Below are positions 45,192-54,092 of a stretch of 59,209 bases of DNA, piece by piece. The notes under the pieces were generated by a model, which was given only the letters and a program-made list of their open reading frames with translations, had not been told where the DNA came from and ran no database searches. The DNA lies in contig JABMNK010000011.1 in the NCBI GenBank assembly GCA_013204595.1, positions 1-59,209 of the forward strand, given 5' to 3'. Source of the DNA: Flammeovirgaceae bacterium. GTDB taxonomy: Bacteria; Bacteroidota; Bacteroidia; Cytophagales; Cyclobacteriaceae. Position 1 is the stretch's first letter, and every line of letters starts with the position of its first letter. A program made the translations under genes and the position numbers.

Positions 45192-45617
45192 ATGAGACAC
45201 TTAATAAGAAAAAACGGATACATCGTCCTATTATTCATAGGATTGATGAGCACCGCGTGTACACAAACTCAAAAAAAGGAACAGATGAAACAAGAAATTA
45301 AAATGGATCAGGTTTTACGGCACATGGTATTATTTAAATTCAACGACGATGCGGCACAAGCAGAAGTTCAAAAAATAAGTGATGCATTCAAGGCTTTACC
45401 AGAGGCAATCCCTGTTATCAAAGATTTTGAATGGGGCCTAAATGATAGTCCAGAAAATTTTGATCAGGGATTTACCCATTGCTATTTGGTTACGTTTGAG
45501 TCGGTGCAAGATAGGGATTCGGTATATACACCTCATCCTGCTCACCAAGCCTTTGTAGCAAGTCTTCAGCCATTTTTGGAGAAAGTATTTGTGGTGGATT
45601 ATTGGACAAATCCTTAA
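45192..45617 (+). CDS. Dabb-domain lipoprotein
   Basis: This 141-residue lipoprotein has a lipobox Cys around 23 ('FIGLMSTACTQT'). A stress-responsive A/B-barrel (Dabb) domain follows: 'VLRHMVLFKFNDDAAQAEVQ', 'FEWGLNDSPENFDQGFTHCY' and 'HPAHQAFVASLQPFLEKVFV'. Such domains are dimeric alpha/beta barrels, sometimes catalytic. Here it lies in the extracytoplasmic space and is part of the dioxygenase-SDR-symporter operon. It shares the fold class I infer for the secreted paralog family at 48-58 kb. Confidence 0.88.
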   Translation: MRHLIRKNGYIVLLFIGLMSTACTQTQKKEQMKQEIKMDQVLRHMVLFKFNDDAAQAEVQKISDAFKALPEAIPVIKDFEWGLNDSPENFDQGFTHCYLVTFESVQDRDSVYTPHPAHQAFVASLQPFLEKVFVVDYWTNP

Positions 45618-45687
45618 CAACCCACGTTAGGTTTTTATCGAAATATCCGATCCCAAAAAGAGGTTTTACTTATTAAAAAATCAACTT

Positions 45688-47355
45688 ATGAATATAATAG
45701 ATTATTCAATTATCGCTGGTTATTTTGGGGTTATACTGTGGATTGCAAAATGGGCCTCAAAGGGAAAGTCAGCTCAGGAGTTTTCATCGGTGGACTATTT
45801 TTTGGCGGGTAAGAATCAGCATTGGCTGGTCATAGGTGCGAGTTTGTTTGCGTCAAACATAGGTTCGGAGATTATTTTGGGAGTGAGTGGGGCAGGTGCC
45901 CGTGCCAATATGCCCATGGCCAATTTCGAGATATTGGCTGCGCTTGTGTTGATACTTTTTGGTTGGGTTTTTGTGCCCTTTTACATGCGTACAGGCGTCT
46001 ATACGATGCCTGAATTTTTAGAAAAGAGATACTCACGCGCCTGTAGGAATTATCTATCGGTAGTTTCTATATTGGCTTATATCATCACCAAAATATCACT
46101 AATTATTTTTGCAGGCGCTTTGGTATTTGAGGTGCTGAATATCCCCTTTTGGACCGGCGCCATTATCACCGTAGTAGCTACAGGACTTTATACAGTTTTG
46201 GGGGGGTTGAAGGCAGTCATCTATACTGATATGGTTCAGGCATTTGTATTGTTGTTTGGCACGGCGATCGTTACTATTTTTGGATTGAATCAGATAGGGG
46301 GATGGGATGAACTTATCAATACCCTATCCATTGCGTCCCAAACAGGAACAAATCCCCCAGTCGATCGATTTTTTAACCTTTGGCGTCCCATGTCAGATAC
46401 CGACTATCCGTGGTCAGGGATGTTATTTGGTGCCCCTATTTTGGGTATTTGGTATTGGTGTACCGATCAATATATCGTTCAGCGGGCCTTATCAGCCAAA
46501 GACATAAGTAATGCCAGGAAGGGAGCCTTATTTGCCGGTTATTTGAAGTTACTACCTGTCTTTATTTTCTTCTTGCCAGGAGTCATTGCCTACGCATTAC
46601 TGCAAAAAGGGATTATTCATTTTTCGATGGACAACGCCGATCAAGCGTTACCGGCCATGATTACCCAATTTTTACCCGCTGGGTTGAGAGGTTTGGCGAT
46701 TGCAGGACTTTTGGCCGCATTGATGAGTTCATTGTCCTCGGCATTCAATTCAAGTTCCACTTTGTTGACCATAGATTTTTATCAAAAATACAAACCCAAT
46801 GCCACAGAGAAAGACCTGGTTCGTTTTGGACAATTGTCCACATTGATTTTGGTAGGACTTAGCTTGGGCTGGATTCCCTTTATGAAAACGTTGATGGGAG
46901 GAGGGATATTTCTTTATCTTCAGAGTATGCAGGCTTACATTTCACCTCCTATTGCAGCGGTGTTCCTGTTTGGTTTGATGTTTCCTTGGATCAATGCCAG
47001 AGGTGCGATCATTTCTTTGTGGGTTGGATTTGTGTTGGGCATTTTCAGACTAGTTGCTGAATTTCTACTGAAAGAAGGTCTTATCGTGATTGATGAAGGA
47101 ACCATGCTTCATTTCTTTTTGAATCTAAATTTTTTGCATTTTGCCTTATTGCTTTTTATCTTTTGTGGGGCAATATTAATGGGCGTGAGCAAATATACGC
47201 GCGCGCAACCGCAACCGGACATTCAAGGGCTGACCCTTGGGACCATACAAAGAAGCCACGACGAGAAGGTAGCCTCCGATATTTGGTTATCTGTTGTACT
47301 GGTCGTGTTGGTGTTGATTATTTGGGTAGTCTTTAGCTCTTGGGGTCTGAGTTAA
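45688..47355 (+). CDS. Sodium/solute symporter (SSS family)
   Basis: This 555-residue inner-membrane transporter has about 14 helices. SSS landmarks are 'DYFLAGKNQHWLVIGASLFASNIGSEIILG' in its two halves (about 35-64), 'YTVLGGLKAVIYTDMVQAFVLL', and 'GLLAALMSSLSSAFNSSSTLLT' with the sodium-binding Ser pair. Relatives of this type import sugars, inositol or related polyols with sodium. As the last gene of the AraC-linked operon it would bring in the compound degraded by the dioxygenase and SDR. Confidence 0.93.
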   Translation: MNIIDYSIIAGYFGVILWIAKWASKGKSAQEFSSVDYFLAGKNQHWLVIGASLFASNIGSEIILGVSGAGARANMPMANFEILAALVLILFGWVFVPFYMRTGVYTMPEFLEKRYSRACRNYLSVVSILAYIITKISLIIFAGALVFEVLNIPFWTGAIITVVATGLYTVLGGLKAVIYTDMVQAFVLLFGTAIVTIFGLNQIGGWDELINTLSIASQTGTNPPVDRFFNLWRPMSDTDYPWSGMLFGAPILGIWYWCTDQYIVQRALSAKDISNARKGALFAGYLKLLPVFIFFLPGVIAYALLQKGIIHFSMDNADQALPAMITQFLPAGLRGLAIAGLLAALMSSLSSAFNSSSTLLTIDFYQKYKPNATEKDLVRFGQLSTLILVGLSLGWIPFMKTLMGGGIFLYLQSMQAYISPPIAAVFLFGLMFPWINARGAIISLWVGFVLGIFRLVAEFLLKEGLIVIDEGTMLHFFLNLNFLHFALLLFIFCGAILMGVSKYTRAQPQPDIQGLTLGTIQRSHDEKVASDIWLSVVLVVLVLIIWVVFSSWGLS

Positions 47356-47537
47356 TCGTTTTTTCATTGCGATATTGATGGGGACAAATCACTACTATGC
47401 GCCTAGCGATCATTTTATATAGCTCGTTTATTTGAGGCTCAAAACAGCGCCATGGCTAAAATCAATGGTTTGCTGAAAGGGAGCACCACTTGTTAGCTAT
47501 GCGTTTTTTTATGGATTTCAAGGGCTGTCTGACATAA

Positions 47538-47570
47538 AAAAAGACCAAACATATTTTGCTTGGTCTTTTT
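47538..47570. terminator. Terminator of the first small lysine-rich gene
   Basis: AAAAAGACCAA and TTGGTCTTTTT form an 11-bp stem around an 11-base loop, downstream of the minus gene at 47590-47814. It may also serve the symporter operon, which ends 183 bases before it. Confidence 0.8.
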
Positions 47571-47589
47571 GTCAGAGCGTGTTGATTCC

Positions 47590-47814
47590 TTATTTCTTTT
47601 TGGTCACCGGCTTTTTTGCTGTTGATGTCCCACCACTTCTTTGCGCTTTTTTCTTTGGTTTCCTTCTATCCTCTAACGATGAGGTATTCACTGTGGATTT
47701 TTCAGATAGGATGAGATTATCTGTTTTTGAAGACATTTGCGAGACGTTTGCAGCTTGAACTGGAATAAACGAAACAGCAAATATGGTTAGTATGGCGATT
47801 ATTAGTTTTTTCAT
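47590..47814 (-). CDS. Small lysine-rich exported protein, copy 1
   Basis: The start at 47814 (MKKLIIAILTIFAVSF) gives a 74-residue protein with a signal peptide cut near 'PVQA'. The mature part has a conserved 'ANVSQMSSKT' and 'DNLILSEKSTVNTSS', then a very basic tail ('RRKPKKKAQRSGG', 'KKPVTKKK'). It is about 80 percent alike to the next upstream copy (48081-48308). No family is recognised. The charge suggests binding to nucleic acid, anionic polysaccharide or membrane surface outside the cell. Confidence 0.75.
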   Translation of the reverse strand: MKKLIIAILTIFAVSFIPVQAANVSQMSSKTDNLILSEKSTVNTSSLEDRRKPKKKAQRSGGTSTAKKPVTKKK

Positions 47815-48027
47815 AATTGATATTTTTTTGTAAAGATTATGTTTAACAATAGTTTTGAACATAAAAATATAAAATTAATCTCAATAAGTTTAAACATTTT
47901 GAGATTATTTGATCCGATTTCGCCATAAATAGATTGTGTTCATCAAAAAAGCGTAATCGTTGCTGCTCAAGCGAGTCAAGATATGTCCTTGATTTTATTA
48001 AATTCAATGGGCCTTGATGGAACAAAA

Positions 48028-48058
48028 AAAAGACCAAACATACCTTGTTTGATCTTTT
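48028..48058. terminator. Terminator of the second small lysine-rich gene
   Basis: AAAAGACCAAACA pairs with TGTTTGATCTTTT (one mismatch). It is nearly the same sequence as the terminator at 47538-47570, so the duplicated unit includes its terminator. Confidence 0.7.
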
Positions 48059-48080
48059 ATATTTAGAAAGTCTTGACTGC

Positions 48081-48308
48081 TTATTTCTTCTTAATCACCG
48101 GCTTTTTTGATGATGATTTCCCCCCTCTTTTTACTCCTTTCTTCTTCTTTCTTCTTCTATCCTCTACCGATGAGGTATTCACTGTGGCCTTTTCAGATAG
48201 GATGAGATTATCTGTTGTTTTTGAAGACATCTGCGAGACATTTGCAGCTTGAACTTGAATAAAGGAAATAGCAAATAAGGTTATAATGGTAATTATTACT
48301 TTTTTCAT
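48081..48308 (-). CDS. Small lysine-rich exported protein, copy 2
   Basis: This 75-residue protein is the tandem paralog of 47590-47814 with the same signal peptide layout, 'ANVSQMSSKTTDNLILSEK' and a basic tail with KKKK and RGG runs. Gene, spacing and terminator are duplicated together, so the copies arose by tandem duplication of a unit of roughly 490 bases. Each copy seems to have its own transcript. Confidence 0.75.
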   Translation of the reverse strand: MKKVIITIITLFAISFIQVQAANVSQMSSKTTDNLILSEKATVNTSSVEDRRRKKKKGVKRGGKSSSKKPVIKKK

Positions 48309-48455
48309 AATTTATTTATTTAGTGAAGTAAAAATTATTTTTTACATCAGGAAGGTATGTTATTCATAATTGAATGTCAAATAAAAAGTTGTTTTTTTAT
48401 TTGAAAAATTTAACAAAGCCCGTGACTTCCACGATAATAAACCGCCATATATCAA

Positions 48456-48487
48456 AAAACCACCAAGGATGAACCCTTGGTGGTTTT
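48456..48487. terminator. Hairpin terminator
   Basis: AAAACCACCAAGG and CCTTGGTGGTTTT pair perfectly around a 6-base loop, 25 bases past the stop of the secreted paralog at 48512-49261. Confidence 0.9.
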
Positions 48488-48511
48488 CTTAGAGAAGGGG
48501 CTTCCTTCTAA

Positions 48512-49261
48512 TTATTGAGTAGGGCCCGTAGCACCCAATATTTTGCCTAAGACGACGGTTTGCCAGCCATCAGGCATGATATTGGCTAAATCGGTTTCAG
48601 GCCAAGAGTCGTCACCAGTAACTACATTACTTAGTACCTTCATTGCCTGGGTTTTGGTTTTAAATCCATTCCAGGTCATGACATTGGTGGTTTGGTTGGT
48701 ATCAACAGGAAGAAACTTCGTGCCAACGCCCCAGGCGGTCAAGCCGGTTGTTTTCATGTTTTTTTTGTGATAGGCCATCCATTGCTTTTCGCCTTCTAGA
48801 TAGCCAGGTATGTTATTGGCATGACCAAAGTTGAATATTACGTACTCAAAAGGGGCGACTGGTGGGATTTCCATTCGTTGTTGATAGTAATAAATGCCTG
48901 AGGTTTCCCATAGATCTCGATACAGAATTTCGGGATCAACACCTACCACGGCTTTTGAATTGGACCACCAAGAACCGGCATCATTCATCGCATCAATATC
49001 AGCAAATCCTGTCACATAAACATAGTTGTAGCCAACATCAGCTTCTCCAATCATAGGATCTAGTTTGATCAGGATCCAATTCATAATTTTGCCTTTGTTG
49101 ACGGCATCTTGAGCGATTTTAGCCACGTAGTCTATTTCTATTTTCTCAAACAAGGCCTGATTTTCAGGAAGTACCTTGACCCCATGCATCAGATAGACGG
49201 CTTGTCCTTGAGAGAGGGTGATGGTGAGTAAAAGGGTAATGAATAATAATAATCTTTTCAT
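48512..49261 (-). CDS. Secreted paralog A, inferred doubled alpha/beta-barrel
   Basis: The ATG at 49261 (MKRLLLFITLLLTITLS) gives a 249-residue protein with a signal peptide cut after 'SQGQ'. It has two similar halves, each a strand-helix-strand: 'VYLMHGVKVLPENQALFEKI' to 'GKIMNWILIKL', and 'EYVIFNFGHANNIPGYLEGE' to 'TGLTAWGVGTKF'. This pattern fits dimeric alpha/beta-barrel (NIPSNAP/Dabb-like) domains in tandem. It is related to the gene next door (49373-50152) and more distantly to those at 55451, 56490 and 57245. Function is unknown; secreted. Confidence 0.75.
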   Translation of the reverse strand: MKRLLLFITLLLTITLSQGQAVYLMHGVKVLPENQALFEKIEIDYVAKIAQDAVNKGKIMNWILIKLDPMIGEADVGYNYVYVTGFADIDAMNDAGSWWSNSKAVVGVDPEILYRDLWETSGIYYYQQRMEIPPVAPFEYVIFNFGHANNIPGYLEGEKQWMAYHKKNMKTTGLTAWGVGTKFLPVDTNQTTNVMTWNGFKTKTQAMKVLSNVVTGDDSWPETDLANIMPDGWQTVVLGKILGATGPTQ

Positions 49262-49316
49262 AGTTGTGTTGGTTGAATAGTTATAAAGGTATGGCCACTG
49301 GAAATCTAGGATCTGT

Positions 49317-49361
49317 AAAAAGGAGCGCAGTGCCAATCCGATCGGTGCTGCGCTCCTTTTT
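49317..49361. terminator. Hairpin terminator
   Basis: AAAAAGGAGCGCAG and CTGCGCTCCTTTTT form a 14-bp stem with a 17-base loop, 12 bases past the end of the gene at 49373-50152. Confidence 0.9.
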
Positions 49362-49372
49362 GTTCCTAGCTG

Positions 49373-50152
49373 TCAGTTCGCGGTAGTTGTGAGAATTTCA
49401 AAAATGGGTTGGTTACTAAAACCCGCGGGATTGTAGGTGCCCATCTTTGATTTTTTCAACATTTCGGCTGGTATCGTAGCCGAAATTCTGTATTGCATCA
49501 GCTCTTCGATGGAGTTAAACATATCCCAAGTAGCAATAGTAGACCATTTGTTGCCATTGGATCGTTGACCCAAAGGGGCAATGCGCCTACTCACACCCCA
49601 ACTGGTCATGCCCATTTTTTCCATATGTTGCTCAAAATAAGGTTTCCATAAGGCATTATTTTCAGCTATGAAGCCACCAAGGTCATCTGGTGAGGCAAAA
49701 TTGAACTGTACAAAATGGCCTACGCCTTTTTGAACGTCACCCTCAACGGCAAATACATGACGGCTATCGGCGGTCCAGGTAAAGGTTGATTGCAAGGCGG
49801 TCACGATGGCTTGCTCTTCAGTAGTCAGTACACTTGTTGCATTTGTCCACCAAGCGTTCTTTGCACTTAACAGCGACTCTATGTTGGGGTTGCTTTGAAA
49901 AAAGGCATAGTTGTTTGAGCCTTCATTATCGATATTGTCCAAACGGTAAGTTTTCAGCAAGCCCCAAAAAATTATATCACCTTTGTCAGCAGCAATTTTG
50001 GCTACTTTTTTCATGTAGAGTGCTTGCACTTTTTCAAAGTTTTCGAGATTGCCTTCAACCCTAACAATATGCAGTGAATAGACCCATTTATCTTGGGCCG
50101 AAATGGCCAAAACACTCAATAGTAATGTTAAAGAAAGAATTATTTTTTTCAT
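49373..50152 (-). CDS. Secreted paralog B, inferred doubled alpha/beta-barrel
   Basis: This 259-residue protein has a signal peptide ('MKKIILSLTLLLSVLAISAQ'). Its halves are 'VYSLHIVRVEGNLENFEKV' to 'GDIIFWGLLKTY', and 'HFVQFNFASPDDLGGFIAEN' to 'MGMTSWGVSRRI'. The spacing and the WG at the end of each half match paralog A. It has its own terminator, so A and B are separate transcripts. Role unknown. Confidence 0.75.
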   Translation of the reverse strand: MKKIILSLTLLLSVLAISAQDKWVYSLHIVRVEGNLENFEKVQALYMKKVAKIAADKGDIIFWGLLKTYRLDNIDNEGSNNYAFFQSNPNIESLLSAKNAWWTNATSVLTTEEQAIVTALQSTFTWTADSRHVFAVEGDVQKGVGHFVQFNFASPDDLGGFIAENNALWKPYFEQHMEKMGMTSWGVSRRIAPLGQRSNGNKWSTIATWDMFNSIEELMQYRISATIPAEMLKKSKMGTYNPAGFSNQPIFEILTTTAN

Positions 50153-50382
50153 GATTGATTTTTTATGGTTAATAAAATATTAATCTAATATAGTTTAATT
50201 TTCAATAACGAAAAAATTTGTGACTTGATGACCACTAGGCACCTTGATGGTATATAAGAGGTGAAGACCTGATACCAAGGAGCAAGAAGTATTGACTCAT
50301 GAAGGCCTGCAGGAATATAAATAGATTATTTACTAATTTACATATAAAATTTGCCCACCATTGGGGGATGGAAGCCTAGGAA

Positions 50383-51273
50383 ATGAAAAAACCAAAAGAC
50401 CAAGACATCATTGATATAGACATAGACGAAAATGAAGACAATGAGGGGATTCCGATTGAGAAATTAAATTGGTTTCTCAGGATTTTCACCATTGGCAAGA
50501 GGTTCAATTTCAGGGATTTTTATGATCGGGTGAAGAAATTGATCGTAGAGTTTTTTGCCATCTTTATGGGGGTATTCTTATCATTGGCTGTGGATCAAAA
50601 AAGAGAGGACAGTAATGATCGTGCCGCAGATGTCAACAACATGCACAAGTTTCAGACCGAATTAAATGAAATCCTAACCTATACAGATGAGCATTTGGAT
50701 GGATTGATATGGTTTACTGACTTATTTGAAAGGCAATATGATCGTTGGTCGGAGGACAATGACTCGGTTTTTTTAGACATGATGGGAGAGGGAGCGGAGG
50801 CGTATGCATTTGCCCCGCTCAGTTTTTATGAGCAGGCAATGCCCTTTGATCCACCAAGTGTCACTTATACTTCGGTGCAGCTTGATGGAACTTTTCGGTT
50901 TCTAGAGGATACGCTAGAAAACAAACTGACCAATATCTATTCGGGAAGTGATTTATTTTTTATAAAGGAAAATGCATACAAGGTGGATCAGGCGATCATT
51001 GATGACTTCGTGGCTAGGATATCGGACAAATGGGTAGAAGAGATCGGAGAAGTAAATATCGCCTACAATGAATTTTGGTTTGATAACCGCAAGTACATTC
51101 AGAAAGATTTTTTCATGAGGTACAACCTTTACAGAAGGTTGAAAGGTTTTGAAAAGCTCACAATACAATTGCAAGCGCATAAAGAGCGGGTACTGGAAGC
51201 AAGCATTTTGTTGGATTCCATTGTCCATGCCAAAGAGCAGCAGACCGAGTTTATCTACTGGGTCATCGATTGA
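50383..51273 (+). CDS. Single-helix membrane protein, DUF6090-like
   Basis: This 296-residue protein has an acidic N-terminus ('DIDIDENEDNEGIP'), a basic stretch, and one membrane helix with a short conserved block 'VEFFAIFMGVFLSLAVDQKRED' split as helix plus Asp/Lys end (about 56-77). A helical extracytoplasmic part of about 215 residues follows. This layout resembles proteins annotated DUF6090 in Bacteroidota, a recollection rather than a search. Monocistronic, convergent with the S74 gene. Confidence 0.65.
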   Translation: MKKPKDQDIIDIDIDENEDNEGIPIEKLNWFLRIFTIGKRFNFRDFYDRVKKLIVEFFAIFMGVFLSLAVDQKREDSNDRAADVNNMHKFQTELNEILTYTDEHLDGLIWFTDLFERQYDRWSEDNDSVFLDMMGEGAEAYAFAPLSFYEQAMPFDPPSVTYTSVQLDGTFRFLEDTLENKLTNIYSGSDLFFIKENAYKVDQAIIDDFVARISDKWVEEIGEVNIAYNEFWFDNRKYIQKDFFMRYNLYRRLKGFEKLTIQLQAHKERVLEASILLDSIVHAKEQQTEFIYWVID

Positions 51274-51320
51274 GACCCGATTATCGATAGGGCAGTTGTC
51301 CAAATAAAAGCCAACTGATC

Positions 51321-54092
51321 CTATTTTTGTTGCTCCGCGAGCAATTGATTGACCAGGTCTTCCAAGGACGACAATCTTTCTTTTAAATCAGTAATTTCTT
51401 GATCTTTAACTTCCATTTCTTTTACTCTTAAGTCAGTTTCTTCTTGAATGGCTTTGACCATAATAGGCAGTAGGTTGGTATATCGAGCCTCTAACTTATC
51501 AGGGTTCTCGAAGCTGACCAAATCCAAGTTGGCGCCGATGGTAGAGTTCTGTTGCAAGGCCAGAAGATCTTGTGCAATAAATCCGGCGGACTTGATACCG
51601 ACTTTTGCTTTGTCTCTGGTATTCCATGTGAAAGTGACTGGTTTTAATTGTTTGATAAAATCAAGTCCCTCTGAGAGGGTGAGAATGTCTGTTTTGTCTC
51701 GACCATCGGATAGTGAAGAAATAGAATTCACTTGACATCTTAATGTAGCAATACTACTATTCCCCAAGATAATGCTGTTGCTTGTGGTGGCTGAAGCGCT
51801 ATATCCAATGGCCGTTGTATTGGTAAGGTTATTGGGAGAACTTCCGGTTTTTGATCCAATATAGGTATTTTGAGATCCCGTAACATTCAAAAACCCCGCC
51901 TCATTTCCAATTGCGGTGTTATCGCCACCAGTTGTCAGAAAAAGCGCCAAATAACCAACACCGGTATTATTGTCAGCAGTTGCAGCTGTAGTTATCGCGG
52001 CAAAGCCAACCGCAGTATTATGGACTCCATCACCAATGCTATTACGATTCAAAGCCGATGCCCCAATGCGGGTGTTTCCGGTGACACCACCTTTTCCGAC
52101 CATTACCCCATTTACTGTTAAGTCGTATGCTCCAAAATCAACCTCTCCCGTTGCTCCTGTATAGGGAACTTTTAATGCCAATGCAGCATCTGCGTAGGCG
52201 GTAGTGGCGACTTTGGTTGAGTTGTCGCCTGCTGATTGTGTAGTGGCGATAGTGGCGGTATTGATGGTGCCACTAAGATCTCCCGCAAACGTAGTTGCAC
52301 TCACCGTGCCGGCCCCAGAAATATCGTTAGCACCCATGGCGATGTCTCCGCTCATGCTGCCGCCTGCTAGGTCTAGTTTTAATGTCAATGCAGCATCTGC
52401 GTAGGCGGTAGTGGCGACTTTGGTTGAGTTGTCGCCTACCGATTGTGTCGTAGCTGTCGTAGCTGTGTTGATCGTCCCGTTTAAATCTCCCGCAAACGTA
52501 GTTGCACTCACCGTGCCGGCCCCAGAAATATCGTTAGCACCCATGGCGATGTCTCCGCTCATGGTGCCGCCTGCTAGGTCTAGTTTTGATGACAATTCAT
52601 CATAAACGGTTCCCAATGCAAGACTAACGGCATTTTGGGAGGGGGCAATGTCAGCTATCCCAGCAACAATGAAATCTGACACGATATTTTTTGCAGCAGC
52701 ATCTGCGTAGGCGGTAGTGGCGACTTTGGTTGAGTTGTCCACTGCTGATTGTGTAGTGGCGGTAGTGGCGGTATTGATGGTGCCACTAAGATCTCCCGCA
52801 AACGTAGTTGCACTCACCGTGCCGGCCCCAGAAATATCGTTAGCACCCATGGCAATGTCTCCGCTCATGCTGCCGCCTACTAGGTCTAGTTTTAATGCCA
52901 ATGCATCAAATACTGCATTTTGAGAAGGTGCAATCGTGGTGGTGCCATTAGTGATCGCATCGGCCACCTTTGCACTTGATGCGGTGTTCACAAACTCTGT
53001 AGTGGCTAGCTGTGTGGTACTGGTCCCTACCGTTTGTGTCGTAGCTGTCGTAGCTGTGTTGATCGTCCCGTTTAAATCTCCCGAAAACGTAGTTGCACTT
53101 ACCGTGCCGGCCCCAGAAATATCGTTAGCACCCATAGCAATGTCTCCACCCATGCTGCCGCCTGCTAGGTCTAGTTTTAATGCCAATGCATCAAATACTA
53201 CATTTTGAGAAGGTGCAATCGTGGTGGTGCCGTCATTGATCGCGTCCGCTACAAGAGCACTACCGCTTGGTGAAGCATCAACGTAGGCGGTAGTGGCGAC
53301 TTTGGTTGAGTTGTCGCCTGCTGATTGTGTAGTGGCGGTAGTGGCGGTATTGATGGTGCCACTAAGATCTCCCGAAAACGTAGTTGCACTCACCGTGCCG
53401 GCCCCAGAAATATCGTTAGCACCCATGGCGATGTCTCCGCTCATGCTGCCGCCAGATAAAGTCAAATACCTAGCGTCTGTAGTTGCTTGATTGGTGGCTA
53501 GATCTACATAGCTTTTGACGGCATTTTGCGTAGGGTATAGTTCTTCGCTGGTACCCAGGGAGGTGTCGGTGGATTTATTGGATACGTCTTCTTTGGTCTC
53601 TAGGGACAAGGAAGTTTTTAGCGATTCAATGGAGGTTACGCCTGTTCCCCCTTGTTCGATGGGGACAATTCCATCAATATCTTCTGCTTTCACGCCGTTG
53701 GCAAAATGGGCAAAGGGAACGGTTTGTAGTTGGGTGATTCCCATGGTGATGAATTGGGTACCACCGTTTTGGTCCATGCCAACTTTTAAATATTTAGGGA
53801 CCAAAGTCCAATCTATTGCTTCAAATTCAACGCTACCTAACGCCCCAATGACTACAGCAAAGATTCCTTGGGCATTGGTGGTGGCCTGGATGATTTCGGT
53901 ATATTCTACGAAGCCCACCTCGCCGTTTTCGACGGTTCCAATAATGGTGAGCTGCAGATTGATATTTTTGTTGGCCATGACCGCGCCACTGGCATCTCTG
54001 GCGACACCTTGGAAGTTTAACCCTTCTTGTTGGGCATACATTGCTTGAGCGAGCAGCAATAGGAGTGTGGAAAGTAGAGATATCTTTTTCAT
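51321..54092 (-). CDS. Repetitive S74 (endosialidase-chaperone) surface fibre protein
   Basis: This 923-residue protein has a signal peptide ('LLLLLAQAMYAQQ'), then a beta domain common in Bacteroidota fibres ('LNFQGVARDASGAVM'), and a tail-fibre-like linker 'VPIEQGGTG'. Next are five copies of a unit of about 65-100 residues ('GDIAMGANDISGAGTV' + 'SATTFSGDLSGTINTATT'). YadA-head-like 'NTAVGFAA', 'NTAIGNEAG' and 'NTYIGSKTG' repeats follow. The C-terminal chaperone domain starts at 'SLSDGRDKTDI', with the Ser-Asp pair where S74 domains cut themselves, and ends in a coiled coil. It would form a trimeric, self-processing fibre on the cell surface. Start overlaps the T9SS gene stop by 4 bases. 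Confidence 0.9.
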   Translation of the reverse strand: MKKISLLSTLLLLLAQAMYAQQEGLNFQGVARDASGAVMANKNINLQLTIIGTVENGEVGFVEYTEIIQATTNAQGIFAVVIGALGSVEFEAIDWTLVPKYLKVGMDQNGGTQFITMGITQLQTVPFAHFANGVKAEDIDGIVPIEQGGTGVTSIESLKTSLSLETKEDVSNKSTDTSLGTSEELYPTQNAVKSYVDLATNQATTDARYLTLSGGSMSGDIAMGANDISGAGTVSATTFSGDLSGTINTATTATTQSAGDNSTKVATTAYVDASPSGSALVADAINDGTTTIAPSQNVVFDALALKLDLAGGSMGGDIAMGANDISGAGTVSATTFSGDLNGTINTATTATTQTVGTSTTQLATTEFVNTASSAKVADAITNGTTTIAPSQNAVFDALALKLDLVGGSMSGDIAMGANDISGAGTVSATTFAGDLSGTINTATTATTQSAVDNSTKVATTAYADAAAKNIVSDFIVAGIADIAPSQNAVSLALGTVYDELSSKLDLAGGTMSGDIAMGANDISGAGTVSATTFAGDLNGTINTATTATTQSVGDNSTKVATTAYADAALTLKLDLAGGSMSGDIAMGANDISGAGTVSATTFAGDLSGTINTATIATTQSAGDNSTKVATTAYADAALALKVPYTGATGEVDFGAYDLTVNGVMVGKGGVTGNTRIGASALNRNSIGDGVHNTAVGFAAITTAATADNNTGVGYLALFLTTGGDNTAIGNEAGFLNVTGSQNTYIGSKTGSSPNNLTNTTAIGYSASATTSNSIILGNSSIATLRCQVNSISSLSDGRDKTDILTLSEGLDFIKQLKPVTFTWNTRDKAKVGIKSAGFIAQDLLALQQNSTIGANLDLVSFENPDKLEARYTNLLPIMVKAIQEETDLRVKEMEVKDQEITDLKERLSSLEDLVNQLLAEQQK
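52190..53465 (-). repeat. Five near-identical tandem DNA repeats in the S74 gene
   Basis: The block encoding 'GDIAMGANDISGAGTVSATT' recurs five times at about 52322, 52529, 52826, 53118 and 53408, with unit lengths of roughly 207 to 298 bases. The copies differ by only a few bases over about 150, so they are recent or kept alike by recombination. Copy number is expected to vary between strains. Confidence 0.85.

Noticed and set aside
52190-53465. Regular repeats that might be taken for a CRISPR array
   Set aside because: Units are over 200 bases, protein-coding and without unique short spacers.
51448-54048. Many plus-strand ORFs antisense to the S74 fibre gene, some with repeated 'VVALTVPAPEISLAP' peptides
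   Set aside because: They mirror the codon repeats of the minus-strand gene, have no starts with ribosome sites, and the sense protein has clear domains.
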